Shown: piece by piece, positions 21,068-32,385 of the stretch
Layout of the letters: every line of letters begins with the position of its first letter
How positions within the stretch are numbered: the first letter of the stretch is position 1
Assembly (NCBI GenBank): GCA_964017045.1
Contig: OZ024809.1
Location: 4,142,512 to 4,206,511 of the forward strand
Source: Omphiscola glabra
Taxonomy: Eukaryota > Mollusca > Gastropoda > Lymnaeidae
Direction of reading: 5' to 3'
Length of the DNA stretch: 64,000 bases
The notes under the pieces: model-generated
Databases searched by the model: none
Told to the model about the DNA's origin: nothing
The model's input: only the letters and a program-made list of their open reading frames with translations
Translations under genes and position numbers: made by a program

Positions 21068-24000
21068 TGTGCCTTTCGACCTGCGGCCACACACTCTACC
21101 CAGCTGTTCTGTGTCTTTCGACCTGCGGCCACACACTCTACCCAGCTGTTCTGTGTCTTTCGACCTGCGGCCACACACTCTACCCAGCTGTTCTGTGTCT
21201 TTCGACCTGCGGCCACACACTCTACCCAGCTGTTCTGTGTCTTTCGACCTGCGGCCACACACTCTACCCAGCTGTTCTGTGTCTTTCGACCTGCGGCCAC
21301 AAACTCTACCCAGCTGTTCTGTGTCTTTCGACCTGCGGCCACACACTCTGCCCAGCTGTTCTGTGTCTTTTGACCTGCGGCCACACACTCTACCCAGCTG
21401 TTCTGTGTCCTTCGACCTGCGGCCACACACTCTACCCAGCTGTTCTGTGTCTTTCGACCTGCGGCCACACACTCTACACAGCTGTTCTGTGTCTTTCGAC
21501 CTGCGGCCACACATTCTACCCAGCTGTTCTTTGTCTTCGACTTGCGGCCACACACTCTACCCAGCTGTTCTGTGTCTTTTGACCTGCGGCCACACACTCT
21601 ACCCAGCTGTTCTGTGTCCTTCGACCTGCGGCCACACACTCTACCCAGCTGTTCTGTGTCTTTCGACCTGCGGCCACGCACTCTACCCAGCTGTTCTGTG
21701 TCTTTCGACCTGCGGCCACACACTCTACCCAGCTGTTCTGTGTCTTTCGACCTGCGGCCACACACTCTACCCAGCTTTTCTGTGTCCTTCGACCTGCGGC
21801 CACACACTCTACCCAGCTGTTCTGTGTCTTTCGACCTGCGGCCACGCACTCTACCCAGCTGTTCTGTGTCTTTCGACCTGCGGCCACACACTCTACCCAG
21901 CTGTTCTGTGTCTTTCGACCTGCGGCCACACACTCTACCCAGCTGTTCTGTGTCCTTCGACCTGCGGCCACACACTCTACCCAGCTGTTCTGTGTCTTTC
22001 GACCTGCGGTCACACACTCTACCCAGCTGTTCTGTGTCTTTCGACCTGCGGCCACACACTCTACCCAGCTGTTCTGTGTCTTTCGACCTGCGGCCACACA
22101 CTCTACCCAGCTGTTCCTTGTCTTTCGACCTGCGGCCACACACTCTACCCAGCTGTTCTGTGTCTTTCGACCTGCGGCCACACACTCTACCCAGCTGTTC
22201 TTTGTCTTTCGACCTGCGGCCACACACTCTACCCAGCTGTTCTGTGTCTTTCGACCTGCGGCCAGACATTCTACCCAGCTGTTCTTTGTCTTTCGACCTG
22301 CGGCCAGACATTCTACCCAGCTGTTCTTTGTCTTTCGACCTGCGGCCAGACATTCTACCCAGCTGTTCTTTGTCTTTCGACCTGCGGCCAGACATTCTAC
22401 CCAGCTGTTCTGTGTCTTTCGACCTTCGGCCAGACATTCTACCTAGCTGTTCTTTGTCTTTCGACCTGCGGCCACACATTCTACCCAGCTGTTCTGTGTC
22501 TTTCGACCTGCGGCCAGACATTCTACCCAGCTGTTCTTTGTCTTTCGACCTGCGGCCACACACTCTACCCAGCTGTTCTTTGTTTTTCGACCTGCGGCCA
22601 GACATTCTACCCAGCTGTTCTGTGTCTTTCGACCTGCGGCCAGACATTCTACCCAGCTGTTCTGTGTCTTTCGACCTGCGGCCAGACATTCTACCCAGCT
22701 TTTCTTTGTCTTTCGACCTGCGGCCACACACTCTACCCAGCTGTTATGTGTCTTTCGACCTGCGGCCACACACTCTACCCAGCTGTTCTGTGTCTTTCGA
22801 CCTGCGGCCACACATTCTACCCAGCTGTTCTTTGTCTTTCGACCTGCGGCCACACACTCTACCCAGCTGTTCTGTGTCTTTTGACCTGCGGCCACACACT
22901 CTACCCAGCTGTTCTGTGTCCTTCGACCTGCGGCCACACACTCTACCCAGCTGTTCTGTGTCCTTCGACCTGCGGCCACACACTCTACCCAGCTGTTCTG
23001 TGTCTTTCGACCTGCGGTCACACACTCTACCCAGCTGTTCTGTGTCTTTCGACCTGCGGCCACACACTCTACCCAGCTGTTCTGTGTCTTTCGACCTGCG
23101 GCCACACACTCTACCCAGCTGTTCCTTGTCTTTCGACCTGCGGCCACACACTCTACCCAGCTGTTCTGTGTCTTTCGACCTGCGGCCACACACTCTACCC
23201 AGCTGTTCTTTGTCTTTCGACCTGCGGCCACACACTCTACCCAGCTGTTCTGTGTCTTTCGACCTGCGGCCAGACATTCTACCCAGCTGTTCTTTGTCTT
23301 TCGACCTGCGGCCAGACATTCTACCCAGCTGTTCTTTGTCTTTCGACCTGCGGCCAGACATTCTACCCAGCTGTTCTTTGTCTTTCGACCTGCGGCCAGA
23401 CATTCTACCCAGCTGTTCTGTGTCTTTCGACCTTCGGCCAGACATTCTACCTAGCTGTTCTTTGTCTTTCGACCTGCGGCCAGACATTCTACCCAGCTGT
23501 TCTGTGTCTTTCGACCTGCGGCCAGACATTCTACCCAGCTGTTCTTTGTCTTTCGACCTGCGGCCACACACTCTACCCAGCTGTTCTTTGTTTTTCGACC
23601 TGCAGCCAGACATTCTACCCAGCTGTTCTGTGTCTTTCGACCTGCGGCCAGACATTCTACCCAGCTGTTCTGTGTCTTTCGACCTGCGGCCAGACATTCT
23701 ACCCAGCTTTTCTTTGTCTTTCGACCTGCGGCCACACACTCTACCCAGCTGTTATGTGTCTTTCGACCTGCGGCCACACACTCTACCCAGCTGTTCTGTG
23801 TCTTTCGACCTGCGGCCACACATTCTACCCAGCTGTTCTTTGTCTTTCGACCTGCGGCCACACACTCTACCCAGCTGTTCTGTGTCTTTTGACCTGCGGC
23901 CACACACTCTACCCAGCTGTTCTGTGTCTTTCGACCTGCGGCCACACACTCTACCCAGCTGTTCTGTGTCCTTCGACCTGCGGCCACACACTCTACCCAG

Positions 24001-24264
24001 CTGTTCTGTGTCTTTCGACCTGCGGTCACACACTCTACCCAGCTGTTCTGTGTCTTTCGACCTGCGGCCACACACTCTACCCAGCTGTTCTGTGTCTTTC
24101 GACCAGCGGCCACACACTCTGCCCAGCTGTTCTGTGTCTTTCGACCTGCGGCCACACACTCTGCCCAGCTGTTCTGTGTCCTTCGACCTGCGGCCACACA
24201 CTCTACCCAGCTGTTCTGTGTCTTTCGACCTGCGGCCACACACTCTGCCCAGCTGTTCTGTGTT
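21068..24264. repeat. 42-bp tandem array, about 76 copies, with a 1008-bp higher-order repeat
   Basis: Units contain TCTTTCGACCTGCGGCCACA and CACTCTACCCAGCTGTTCTG. Diagnostic variants recur exactly 1008 bases (24 units) apart: GACCTTCGGC at 22421 and 23429, CTGTTCCTTG at 22111 and 23119, CTGTTATGTG at 22741 and 23749, and GACCTGCGGT at 22001, 23009 and 24017. The array is therefore partly a 24-unit higher-order repeat present about twice plus a partial copy. The period is 14 codons and stops are rare, so frames of 1107, 908, 563 and 331 codons are open on both strands; they are not genes. Confidence 0.97.
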
Positions 24265-24328
24265 TTAAATAAGGGGTTGTTTAAGTCTTGGTTTCTTTTT
24301 TTCGTAGGTCCGTTAAAGCGTAAGTTCT

Positions 24329-26380
24329 AGTGTACTGGGCAGTGGGATAAGGGATATGTTAGTGTTCTGGGCAGTGGGATAAGGGATATGTTAGTGTGCT
24401 GGGCAGTGGGATAAGGGATATGTTAGTGTGCTGGGCAGTGGGATAAGGGATATGTTAGTGTGCTGGGAAGTGGGATAAGGGATATGTTAGTGTGCTGGGC
24501 AGTGGGATAAGGGATATGTTAGTGTGCTGGGCAGTGGAATAAGGGATATGTTAGTGTACTGGGCAGTGGAATAAGGGATATGTTAGTGTACTGGGCAGTG
24601 GAATAAGGGATATGTTAGTGTACTGGGCAGTGGAATAAGGGATATGTTAGTGTACTGGGCAGTTGAATAAGGGATATGGTAGTGTGCTGGGCAGTGGGAT
24701 AAGGGATATGTTAGTGTGCTGGGCAGTGGGATAAGGGATATGTTAGTGTGCTGGGCAGTGGGATAAGGGATATGTTAGTGTGCTGGGCAGTGGAATAAGG
24801 GATATGTTAGTGTGCTGGGCAGTGGGATAAGGGATATGTTAGTGTACTGGGCAGTGGAATAAGGGATATGTTAGTGTACTGGGCAGTGGAATAAGTGATA
24901 TGTTAGTGTACTGGGCAGTGGAATAAGGGATATGGTAGTGTGCTGGGCAGTGGAAGAGGGGATATGTTAGTGTGCTGGGCAGTGGAAGAGGGGATATGTT
25001 AGTGTCCTGGGCAGTGGGATAAGGGATATGGTAGTGTGCTGGGCAGTGGAAGAGGGGATATGTTAGTGTGCTGGGCAGTGGAATAAGGGATATGGTAGTG
25101 TGCTGGGCAGTAGAAGAGGGGATATGTTAGTGTGCTGGGCAGTGGAAGAGGGGATATGTTAGTGTGCTGGGCAGTGGAATAAGGGATATGGTAGTGTGCT
25201 GGGCAGCGGAAGAGGGGATATTTTAGTGTGCTGGGCAGTGGAAGACGGGATATGGTAGTGTGCTGGGCAGTGGAAGACGGGATATGGTAGTGTGCTGGGC
25301 AGTGGAAGACAGTATATGGTAGTGTGCTGGGCAGTGGAAGAGGGGATATGGTAGTGTGCTGGGCAGTAGAAGAGGGGATATGTTAGTTTGCTGGGCAGTG
25401 GAATAAGGGATATGTTAGTGTGCTGGGCAGTGGAAGAGGGGATATGTTAGTGTCCTGGGCAGTGGGATAAGGGATATGGTAGTGTGCTGGGAAGTGGAAG
25501 AGGGGATATGTTAGTGTGCTGGGCAGTGGAATAAGGGATATGGTAGTGTGCTGGGCAGTAGAAGAGGGGATATGTTAGTGTGCTGGGCAGTGGAATAAGG
25601 GATATGGTAGTGTGCTGGGCAGTGGAAGACGGGATATGGTAGTGTGCTTGGCAGTGGAAGACAGTATATGGTAGTGTGCTGGGCAGTGGAAGAGGGGATA
25701 TGGTAGTGTGCTGGGCAGTGGAAGAGGGGATATGTTAGTGTGCTGGGCAGTGGAAGACGGTATATGGTAGTGTGCTGGGCAGTGGAAGAGGGGATATGGT
25801 AGTGTGCTGGGCAGTGGAAGAGGGGATATGTTAGTGTGCTGGGCAGTGGAAGAGGGGATATGTTAGTGTGCTGGGCAGTGGAAGACGGTATATGATAGTG
25901 TGCTGGGCAGTGGAAGACGGTATATGGTAGTGTGCTGGGCAGTGGAAGACGGTATATGTTAGTGTGCTGGGCAGTGGAAGACGGTATATGGTAGTGTGCT
26001 GGGCAGTGGAAGACAGTATATGGTAGTGTGCTGGGCAGTGGAAGACGGTATATGGTAGTGTGCTGGGCAGTGGAAGACGGTATATGGTAGTGTGCTGGGC
26101 AGTGGAAGACGGTATATGGTAGTGTGCTGGGCAGTGGAAGACGGTATATGGTAGTGTGCTGGGCCGTGGAAGACGGTATATGGTAGTGTGCTGGGCAGTG
26201 GAAGACGGTATATGGTAGTGTGCTGGGCAGTGGAAGACGGTATATGGTAGTGTGCTGGGCAGTGGAAGACGGTATATGGTAGTGTGCTGGGCCGTGGAAG
26301 ACGGTATATGGTAGTGTGCTGGGCAGTGGAAGACGGTATATGGTAGTGTGCTGGGCAGTGGAAGACTGTATATGGTAGTG
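24329..26380. repeat. 32-bp tandem array, about 64 copies, with a left-to-right variant gradient
   Basis: Units start AGTGTGCTGGGCAGTGG. Copies on the left mostly continue GATAAGGGATATGTT, middle ones AGAGGGGATATG, and those on the right AGACGGTATATGGT, with mixed order between about 24.9 and 25.9 kb. It begins 64 bases after the 42-bp array. A 291-codon minus-strand frame here is an artefact. Confidence 0.97.
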
Positions 26381-26481
26381 ACTCATTTGGATGTTTGCAG
26401 AGAAGACAAGCTTTTATTCGATTTTGGATATTTAGGGGGTGGGCGGGGTAGTGTGTGACAACACATCTTCCTCTGAGCCCC

Positions 26482-26880
26482 TAGCCACCATAGCAACCAC
26501 AGCCACCATAGTCACCATAGTTACCATAGCCACCATAGCCAAAATGTACACCATAGCCGACATAGCCACCATAGCCGTTTTAGCCCCACTAGCCACTATA
26601 GCCACCATAGACACCATAACCACCATAGCCACCATAGCCACCATGGCCGCTTTAGCCACCTAGCCACTATAGCCACCATAGCCACCAACGCCACATAGCC
26701 GGCATCGCCACCATAGCCCCCATAGCCCACATTGCCACCATAGCCACCATACTGGCCATAGCCACCATAGCCATCCTAGCCACTATAGCCACCATAGCCA
26801 TCCTAGCCACTATAGCCACCATAGCCATCCTAGCCACTATAGCCACCATAGCCATCCTAGCCACTATAGCCACCATAGCC
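26482..26880. repeat. 9-bp repeat (AGCCACCAT) with a later 27-bp expansion
   Basis: The left part is loose AGCCACCAT units; the right part is a cleaner longer unit (AGCCATCCTAGCCACTATAG plus CCACCAT). Met/Ala/Val and Ile/Ala/Thr frames on both strands are artefacts. Confidence 0.9.
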
Positions 26881-27133
26881 GCACTGGCCCATCCATTTAT
26901 TCCCTCTTCCTTTCAGTTAGCACTGATAATCAGCTTAATAGTTTTGAGTGGTTTGGACATATTAAGGCTGTTCATCGGATGCTTCCTGATTTGTTAGTTT
27001 GTCTGATCGTTCATTTCCTGGTACAGTCTGGTGTCCTGGTATCCATCGTAAGGTCAGCTTGACCGAAGGGGTTTGGAGGAAGGTGTTTACTTTCAAAAGA
27101 CTCTATTTCTACTGGTGTGTCATCGTGACGCTC

Positions 27134-27434
27134 AGCTGCCTAGTGATTTGCCAGCTGCCTAGTGATTTGCCAGCTTCCTAGTGATTTGCCAGCTGCCTAG
27201 TGATTTGCCAGCTGCCTAGTGATTTGCCAGCTGCCTAGTGATTTGCCAGCTGCCTAGTGATTTGCCAGCTGCCTAGTGATTTGCCAGCTGCCTAGTGATT
27301 GCCAGCTGCCTAGTGATTTGCCAGCTGCCTAGTGATTTGCCAGCTGCCTGGTGATTTGCCAGCTGCCTAGTGATTTTTCAGCTGCCTAGTGATTTTCCAG
27401 CTGCCTACTGATTTGCCAGCTGCCTAGTGATTTG
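27134..27434. repeat. 19-bp tandem repeat, about 16 copies
   Basis: Units of GCCAGCTGCCTAGTGATTT, nearly identical, with two TTTTCAGC variants late in the array. Confidence 0.95.
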
Positions 27435-27992
27435 CAATAGGAAAGGATAACAACATTAGTTTGTTGGCTGGGATAAACTGTGTAGATATCTGTTAGGTGG
27501 TGTAATGCTGCTTCAATGGGAGTCGTATGTGCTTCGAACTAGCTTCACATCACCCCACATGGGTTGCAGACTTCGTTACATGATCGGTCTGGGTACTCCG
27601 TTCATACTCCTACATGTGACTCCTTCGATGGTGAAATCAACAGTGTATTTTTATAAAATTATATCCTCCGCAGCTATCATTGTACATAAAGTGTCTTTAC
27701 ATTTCTTTACTATCATTTCGATTAGTCCTGTTGTGATGTAATCCGCTTCTAAAGGTTGGTTCAGGGAACGGGCTTAATGTAACTTTCAACAATCTTGACA
27801 ACTGCTGCCTCGCTTCTCAATATTAGTATGTATATCACATGCTGCTGTGGGGGTTGACCTTTGAGCTCCCTAATGTATATCACATGCTGATGCTTGTAAT
27901 TTTCTAAGAGAGTCCTGTCTCGCTGCAAAAAGACTGTTGAACAAAGCTGTATTGAATCACTGCTTGCAGATATCCTATGTACAACTGGCGTA
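27435..27992. other. Non-coding stretch
   Basis: TATATCACATGCTG occurs twice near 27830-27885. No gene is recognised. Confidence 0.4.
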
Positions 27993-28140
27993 CTTTGGTC
28001 TTGTCACGGCCCCATGAAGCACTGGCCATGCGGTGTGGTCTTGTCACGGCACCCACGAAGCACTGGCCAGACGGTTTGGTCATGTCACGGCCTCATGAAG
28101 GACTGGCCAGGCAGTGTGGTCTTGTCACGGCCCCATGAAG
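27993..28140. repeat. ~40-bp tandem repeat, about 3.5 copies
   Basis: Units contain GGTCTTGTCACGGCCCCATG and AAGCACTGGCCA. Confidence 0.85.
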
Positions 28141-28284
28141 GATTCGCCTGGCCGGCCAAATATTTTTGCCGTCCACCCTTTCAAGATACAAAGGCTGCAG
28201 TTGTCCGAAAATGCCACACCTGCATATAAAGAAAAAACTTACACCTGGGTGAACCCCCTATCCGCCCTATTTCGACGCCACTAG

Positions 28285-28464
28285 CAGGGGCGTATCTACA
28301 GTGTTTTGCGTCAGGGGACAAGATTCATTTTTACGCCCCTCCTCAACTCTGAAAGTGATTCTTTTCAAACATTAAATACCATCAAAACCTATTTTGCCCC
28401 CCCCCCCGCTAGTCTGGCACCCCGGGACATATGCCCCCATCTGCCACCCCTAAACTACGCCTCT
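28285..28464. mobile_element. Probable hAT-type short element
   Basis: CAGGGGCGTATCTA opens the segment and a reversed CTACGCCTCTA closes it. GCCACTAG on the left and GCCACTGA on the right could be a worn target duplication, but the exact ends are unsure. The interior is C-rich and non-coding. Confidence 0.5.
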
Positions 28465-29127
28465 AGCCACTGACAATGGCACAGCCCCCCTCCCAAACTT
28501 TAAATGCCCCCGTGGGTAAAAATGTCTGAAAGAAACATTGGTTCTGTCCCGGAATCGTTTCTAATTCCTCCTGCAGTCTCTTGGTTGACACAAGGAAGCA
28601 GCTTCTAGTATGGCGTTGGTTATTTGTTTGTAAACGTTTGTGGTGTTGTTTCGTATGATGCTACTAAGTAGTTAATTGCTTCATGTTTTGTAGGAATTCC
28701 ATTTTGATTTTTTCTTGATATTCCAGCATGTTGTTGTCTTAAAATCCTTTTGATTTGGTTTTGTGAGAGGCGTGCAAATGGGTCTGTGATCGAAACTATG
28801 CCATGTTTTTATCATTCAGGTAGCCCCACCGAGGTGAGTGGCCATCAAATCCCTGACAACCACGGTGCTAACGCATTGTATGTACTTTAGGTGGGCTATG
28901 TGTCATTAATTTGTTTTCGGGGGTGGGAGGTATATGTGCTTGCCTTGGGTGCTGCACAGGAACGAGGCCCTTGATAGCCTCGGTGACGCCCCAGCTTGGG
29001 TGTATTTATGTTTGTCTTCAGGTCTGTTACTGTTTATTTGCTGTGATATTATTCGCACCCATATCCAGAAGCTCCATACGTCAAGTCTCAAGACGTTAGT
29101 CAGCCGCTGGGAGTCCACGGAAATTTG
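28465..29127. other. Non-coding stretch
   Basis: No gene or element is recognised. Confidence 0.4.
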
Positions 29128-29525
29128 CAGTGTTATGTCATCCCTCAGTCATGACGTCAAGGCAGCCACTTCATTCCTCAGTCATGTCGTAGGGCAGTCA
29201 CGTCATTCCACAGTCATGTTGCAGGGCAATCATGTCGTTCATCGGTCATGACGTCCAGGCAGTGACGTCATTCCACAGTCACGTCATAGGGCAGTCATGT
29301 CATAGAGCAGTCATGTCATGGGGCAGTCATGTCATTCCTCAGTCATGACGTCCAGGCAGTCACGTCATTTCTCAATCATGTCTTGGGCATTCACGTCATT
29401 TCACAGTCAAGACGTCCAGGCAGTCACGTCATTCCTCAGTCATGACGTCCAGGCAGTCACGTCATTCCTCAGTCATGACGTCCAGGCAGACACGTCATTC
29501 CTCAGTGATGACGTCCAGGCAGGAT
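29128..29525. repeat. 33-bp tandem repeat, about 12 copies, rich in TGACGTC half-sites
   Basis: Units contain TCATGACGTCCAGGCAGTCA and CGTCATTCCTCAG. Each unit has one or two ACGTCA/TGACGT cores like CREB-type sites. The left side is degenerate and the right side clean. Confidence 0.88.
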
Positions 29526-30811
29526 TCACTATTTGTCCTTTCACCGCCACCTACTTTTCCCATGGAACTTTACTTGTCAATGTCGGTTTAGGTCATTTTA
29601 GAATTAGACGGAAGATTATCAAAACCCTGGATCAGTTGTGTCTATGCGAGGACATTCATAGCCCTGGGGACAGGCATAGTCCATCAGACCTGGCTGCCAC
29701 AGTATTGTGGTATGTTCCACATCACACCTTGTCAATCGTATACATTCTCACGGGGAGCATTGAAAAAATGAAGCAAAAGACTTGGAGAAGACACCCACTA
29801 AGGGGAGAGTAGGGTCTGGGTTAGTGTAAAATGACACGTTTTAGACTTTGCTTTTAGAGGGAGGCCCAGCCTCCTGCCCAAGATCCAGTTATACGGCTGG
29901 ACGTTCGGTCGCACCTGACGGGTCTCTGTTAAAAACGTGGAGGGCTAGTGCAACGCGAGCAGAAGTACTTCGGTGAAGGCACCCATGCAGACACGCTCAG
30001 TTAGGAGAGACCATATTTTTTAAGGTATCCAGAAATGCTATAGATGAGGCAGAACCTTGTACATCCGGGAATTCATTACCTCTAAACAGCAGATGCGTTG
30101 TCCTGCGCAAAATATCTATCCTAAAATTATTTTGAGCTTATTTGTCAGTTTGTATTGAATGAGCAAGACGTATCTAGGATCATTAGCGTTAAGTCCAGTC
30201 TCAAAAGTGTCTGGGGGCCAGGGAAAGATCCCCACGTTAACAAAAGTTTTTGGATCTCTCCTTTAGAATTAAACTTGTCCATACAAAGATTTTTTTAAGA
30301 AAATAAATGAATAAATAATAATTAAATAAAATAAACAAATAAGTTTAACAAATCCTTTTGTACAAAAATAATAATTATAATACCGAAAAAAAAAATGGCT
30401 CAGAAATATATTTTTGTCGTAATTTTAAATACTTTTTAAAACCTGCACTTAATCAAATGTACTTATTCAAACGAAATTAAGTCAATATAAATAGCAATAT
30501 TTTCAACTTTCAGCATTTAAGAATGTAGCCAGTAAGTGATAACAATTTCTTTAATGATTGAATATTAATCATTCGTGGTTATTCCTTTAAGTAGTTGAAA
30601 GGATTGAGGAACAAAAAAAAACACCAAAAGAATAAAAGAAACATATTGTCTGACGCATGGGTAAATAATTTCAATGATTCTTTCCCTTTACACGGGTTAG
30701 CTCTCTTTGTCCACCGCCCAAGGGTTCTCTAGAGCGAGGACAGGGGGTGGCAGATTACATTTTTTTCAGTAGTTTTAAGGACTTCGCGTTCACTTCTCGG
30801 GGGATGGGTGC
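29526..30811. other. Non-coding stretch, AT-rich on the right
   Basis: A plus-strand frame that starts in the repeat stays open to 29812, giving about 90 non-repetitive residues after the array. It matches nothing I know and I do not call it. From about 30270 the DNA is AT-rich. Confidence 0.4.
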
Positions 30812-31195
30812 GAGGGAGGGGGCTTCGCGTGCACATCTCTCGGCTTCGTGTGCGCTTCTCATGTCTTCGTGTGCCCTTCTCTCGGCTTCGTGTGCGCTTC
30901 TCATGACTTCGTGTGCGCTTCTCATGTCTTCGCCTGCACTTCTCATGTCTTCGTGTGCGCTTCTCATGTCTTCGTGTGCGCTTCTCATGGCTTCGCCTGC
31001 ACTTCTCATGTCTTCGTGTGCGCTTCTCATGGCTTCGCCTGCACTTCTCTTGGCCTCACGTGCACTTCTCATGGCTTCACATGCACTTCTCATGTCTTCG
31101 CCTGCACTTCTCTTGGCCTCACGTGCACTTCTCATGGCTTCACATGCACTTCTCATGGCTTCGTGTAGGCTTCTCATAGGCTTCGCATGCACGTC
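30812..31195. repeat. 21-bp tandem repeat, about 18 copies
   Basis: Units of CTTCTCATGTCTTCGTGTGCG. The period of 7 codons keeps several frames open (Met-Arg-Ser-Ala-His-Glu on the minus strand), which are artefacts. Confidence 0.95.
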
Positions 31196-31340
31196 TCATG
31201 GGCTCTGTGGCTGCTCCAGGCAAACTTCTCAGCCGTATATACTTATAATATATATAAGGTGGGCCTAATTGTTATTTCCTTTGTCCTTGTTAACGTGATA
31301 GCGACAGCAATACTCTAGCAATAGAAAACGCTGGAGACCT

Positions 31341-31380
31341 GGGGGGGGGGGGGGGGGGGGGGGTGGGGGGGTGGGGGTGG
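31341..31380. repeat. Long G run with T interruptions
   Basis: A G run of about 23 bases is followed by further G blocks. It could form G-quadruplexes and is prone to length error in sequencing. Confidence 0.9.
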
Positions 31381-31444
31381 ATGACACCAAAACGGAACAA
31401 AGGAAATTTCCCTACTGATTGTTTTATAACCGAACGTAAGACCA

Positions 31445-31712
31445 GAACAAGTTGTCACCGGAACATGTTGTCACCAGAACATGTTGTCACCAGAACAGTG
31501 CGCCAACAGAAAAGGTTTCTGCCAGATCAGGCTGTCACCAAAACAGGATGGCACTAGAATGGCTTTGTACCAGAGCAGGATGCCACAAGTGCAGGCTGCC
31601 GCCAGAGCCGGATGCCACTAGTGAAGGTTGCCGCAAGAGCAGGATGCCACTAGTGCAGGCTGCCGCCAGAGCAGGGTGCCACTAGTACAGGTTGCCGCCA
31701 GAGAAAGCTGCC
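31445..31712. repeat. Compound tandem repeat, ~18-bp then ~30-bp units
   Basis: The left part repeats CACCAGAACATGTTGT; the right part repeats GCCAGAGCAGGATGCCACTA with GTGCAGGCTGCC. The two appear related. Confidence 0.75.
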
Positions 31713-31837
31713 TCGGATGGGGCCTGTAGGTAGGTCTAGATGGGGTAGAAACATGAGTCCCTCGCACTTGATGGCCCCCGCCCTAGTGACGCCGCTGACT
31801 CCGTGTACTTGTAAGGGCATTCCGTCTTTTCAAATCT

Positions 31838-32143
31838 TTGTTGTTGTTGTTGTTGTTGTTGCTGTTGCTGCTGTTACTGTTGTTGTTGCTGTTGTTGTTG
31901 TTGCTGTTGCTGCTGTTGCTGCTGTTACTGTTGTTGTTGCTGTTGTTGTTGTTGCTGTTGCAGCTTTTGTTGCTGTTGTTGTTGTTGCTGTTGTTGTTGT
32001 TGCTGCTGTTGTTGTTGCTTTTGTTGTTGTTGTTGCTGTTGTTGTTGTTGTTGCTGCTGTTGTTGTTGCTGTTGTTTTTGTTGCTGATGTTGTTGTTGTT
32101 GTTGCTGTTGTTGTGTGCTGTTGTTGTTGTTGTTGGTGTTGTT

Positions 32144-32195
<52 letters not shown>

Positions 32196-32385
32196 CTGTT
32201 GTTGTTGCTGTTGCTTTTTTTGTTGTTGCTGTTGTTGTTGTTGTTGCTGTTGCTTTTGTTGTTGTTGTTGCTGTTGTTGTTGTTGCTGCTGCTGTTGTTG
32301 TTGTTGCTGTTGTTGTTGCTGTTGTTGTTGCTGTTGCTGTTGTTGTTGCTGTTGCTGTTGTTGTTGCTGTTGTTGTTGTTGTTTT
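31838..32385. repeat. (TTG/CTG)n trinucleotide repeat, about 550 bp
   Basis: A long TTG microsatellite with CTG interruptions and few TTT or GGT variants. On the minus strand it reads CAA/CAG (a 158-codon frame with long Gln and Asn stretches). No splice signals or flanking coding sequence support translation. Confidence 0.97.

Noticed and set aside
21068..24264. CRISPR-like array
   Set aside because: Units are contiguous without unique spacers, and the context is animal DNA.
20949..24272. Reading frames of 1107, 908, 563 and 331 codons across the 42-bp array
   Set aside because: They are open on both strands and in several frames only because the 42-bp unit is a multiple of 3 without stops. 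Variants show no synonymous bias.
25511..26386. 291-codon minus-strand frame in the 32-bp array
   Set aside because: The array has no stop in that frame; the peptide is a pure repeat of the unit in three phases.
29318..29812. 164-codon plus frame that leaves the 33-bp array
   Set aside because: The first half is repeat; the last ~90 residues match nothing known and no splice or start signal supports them.
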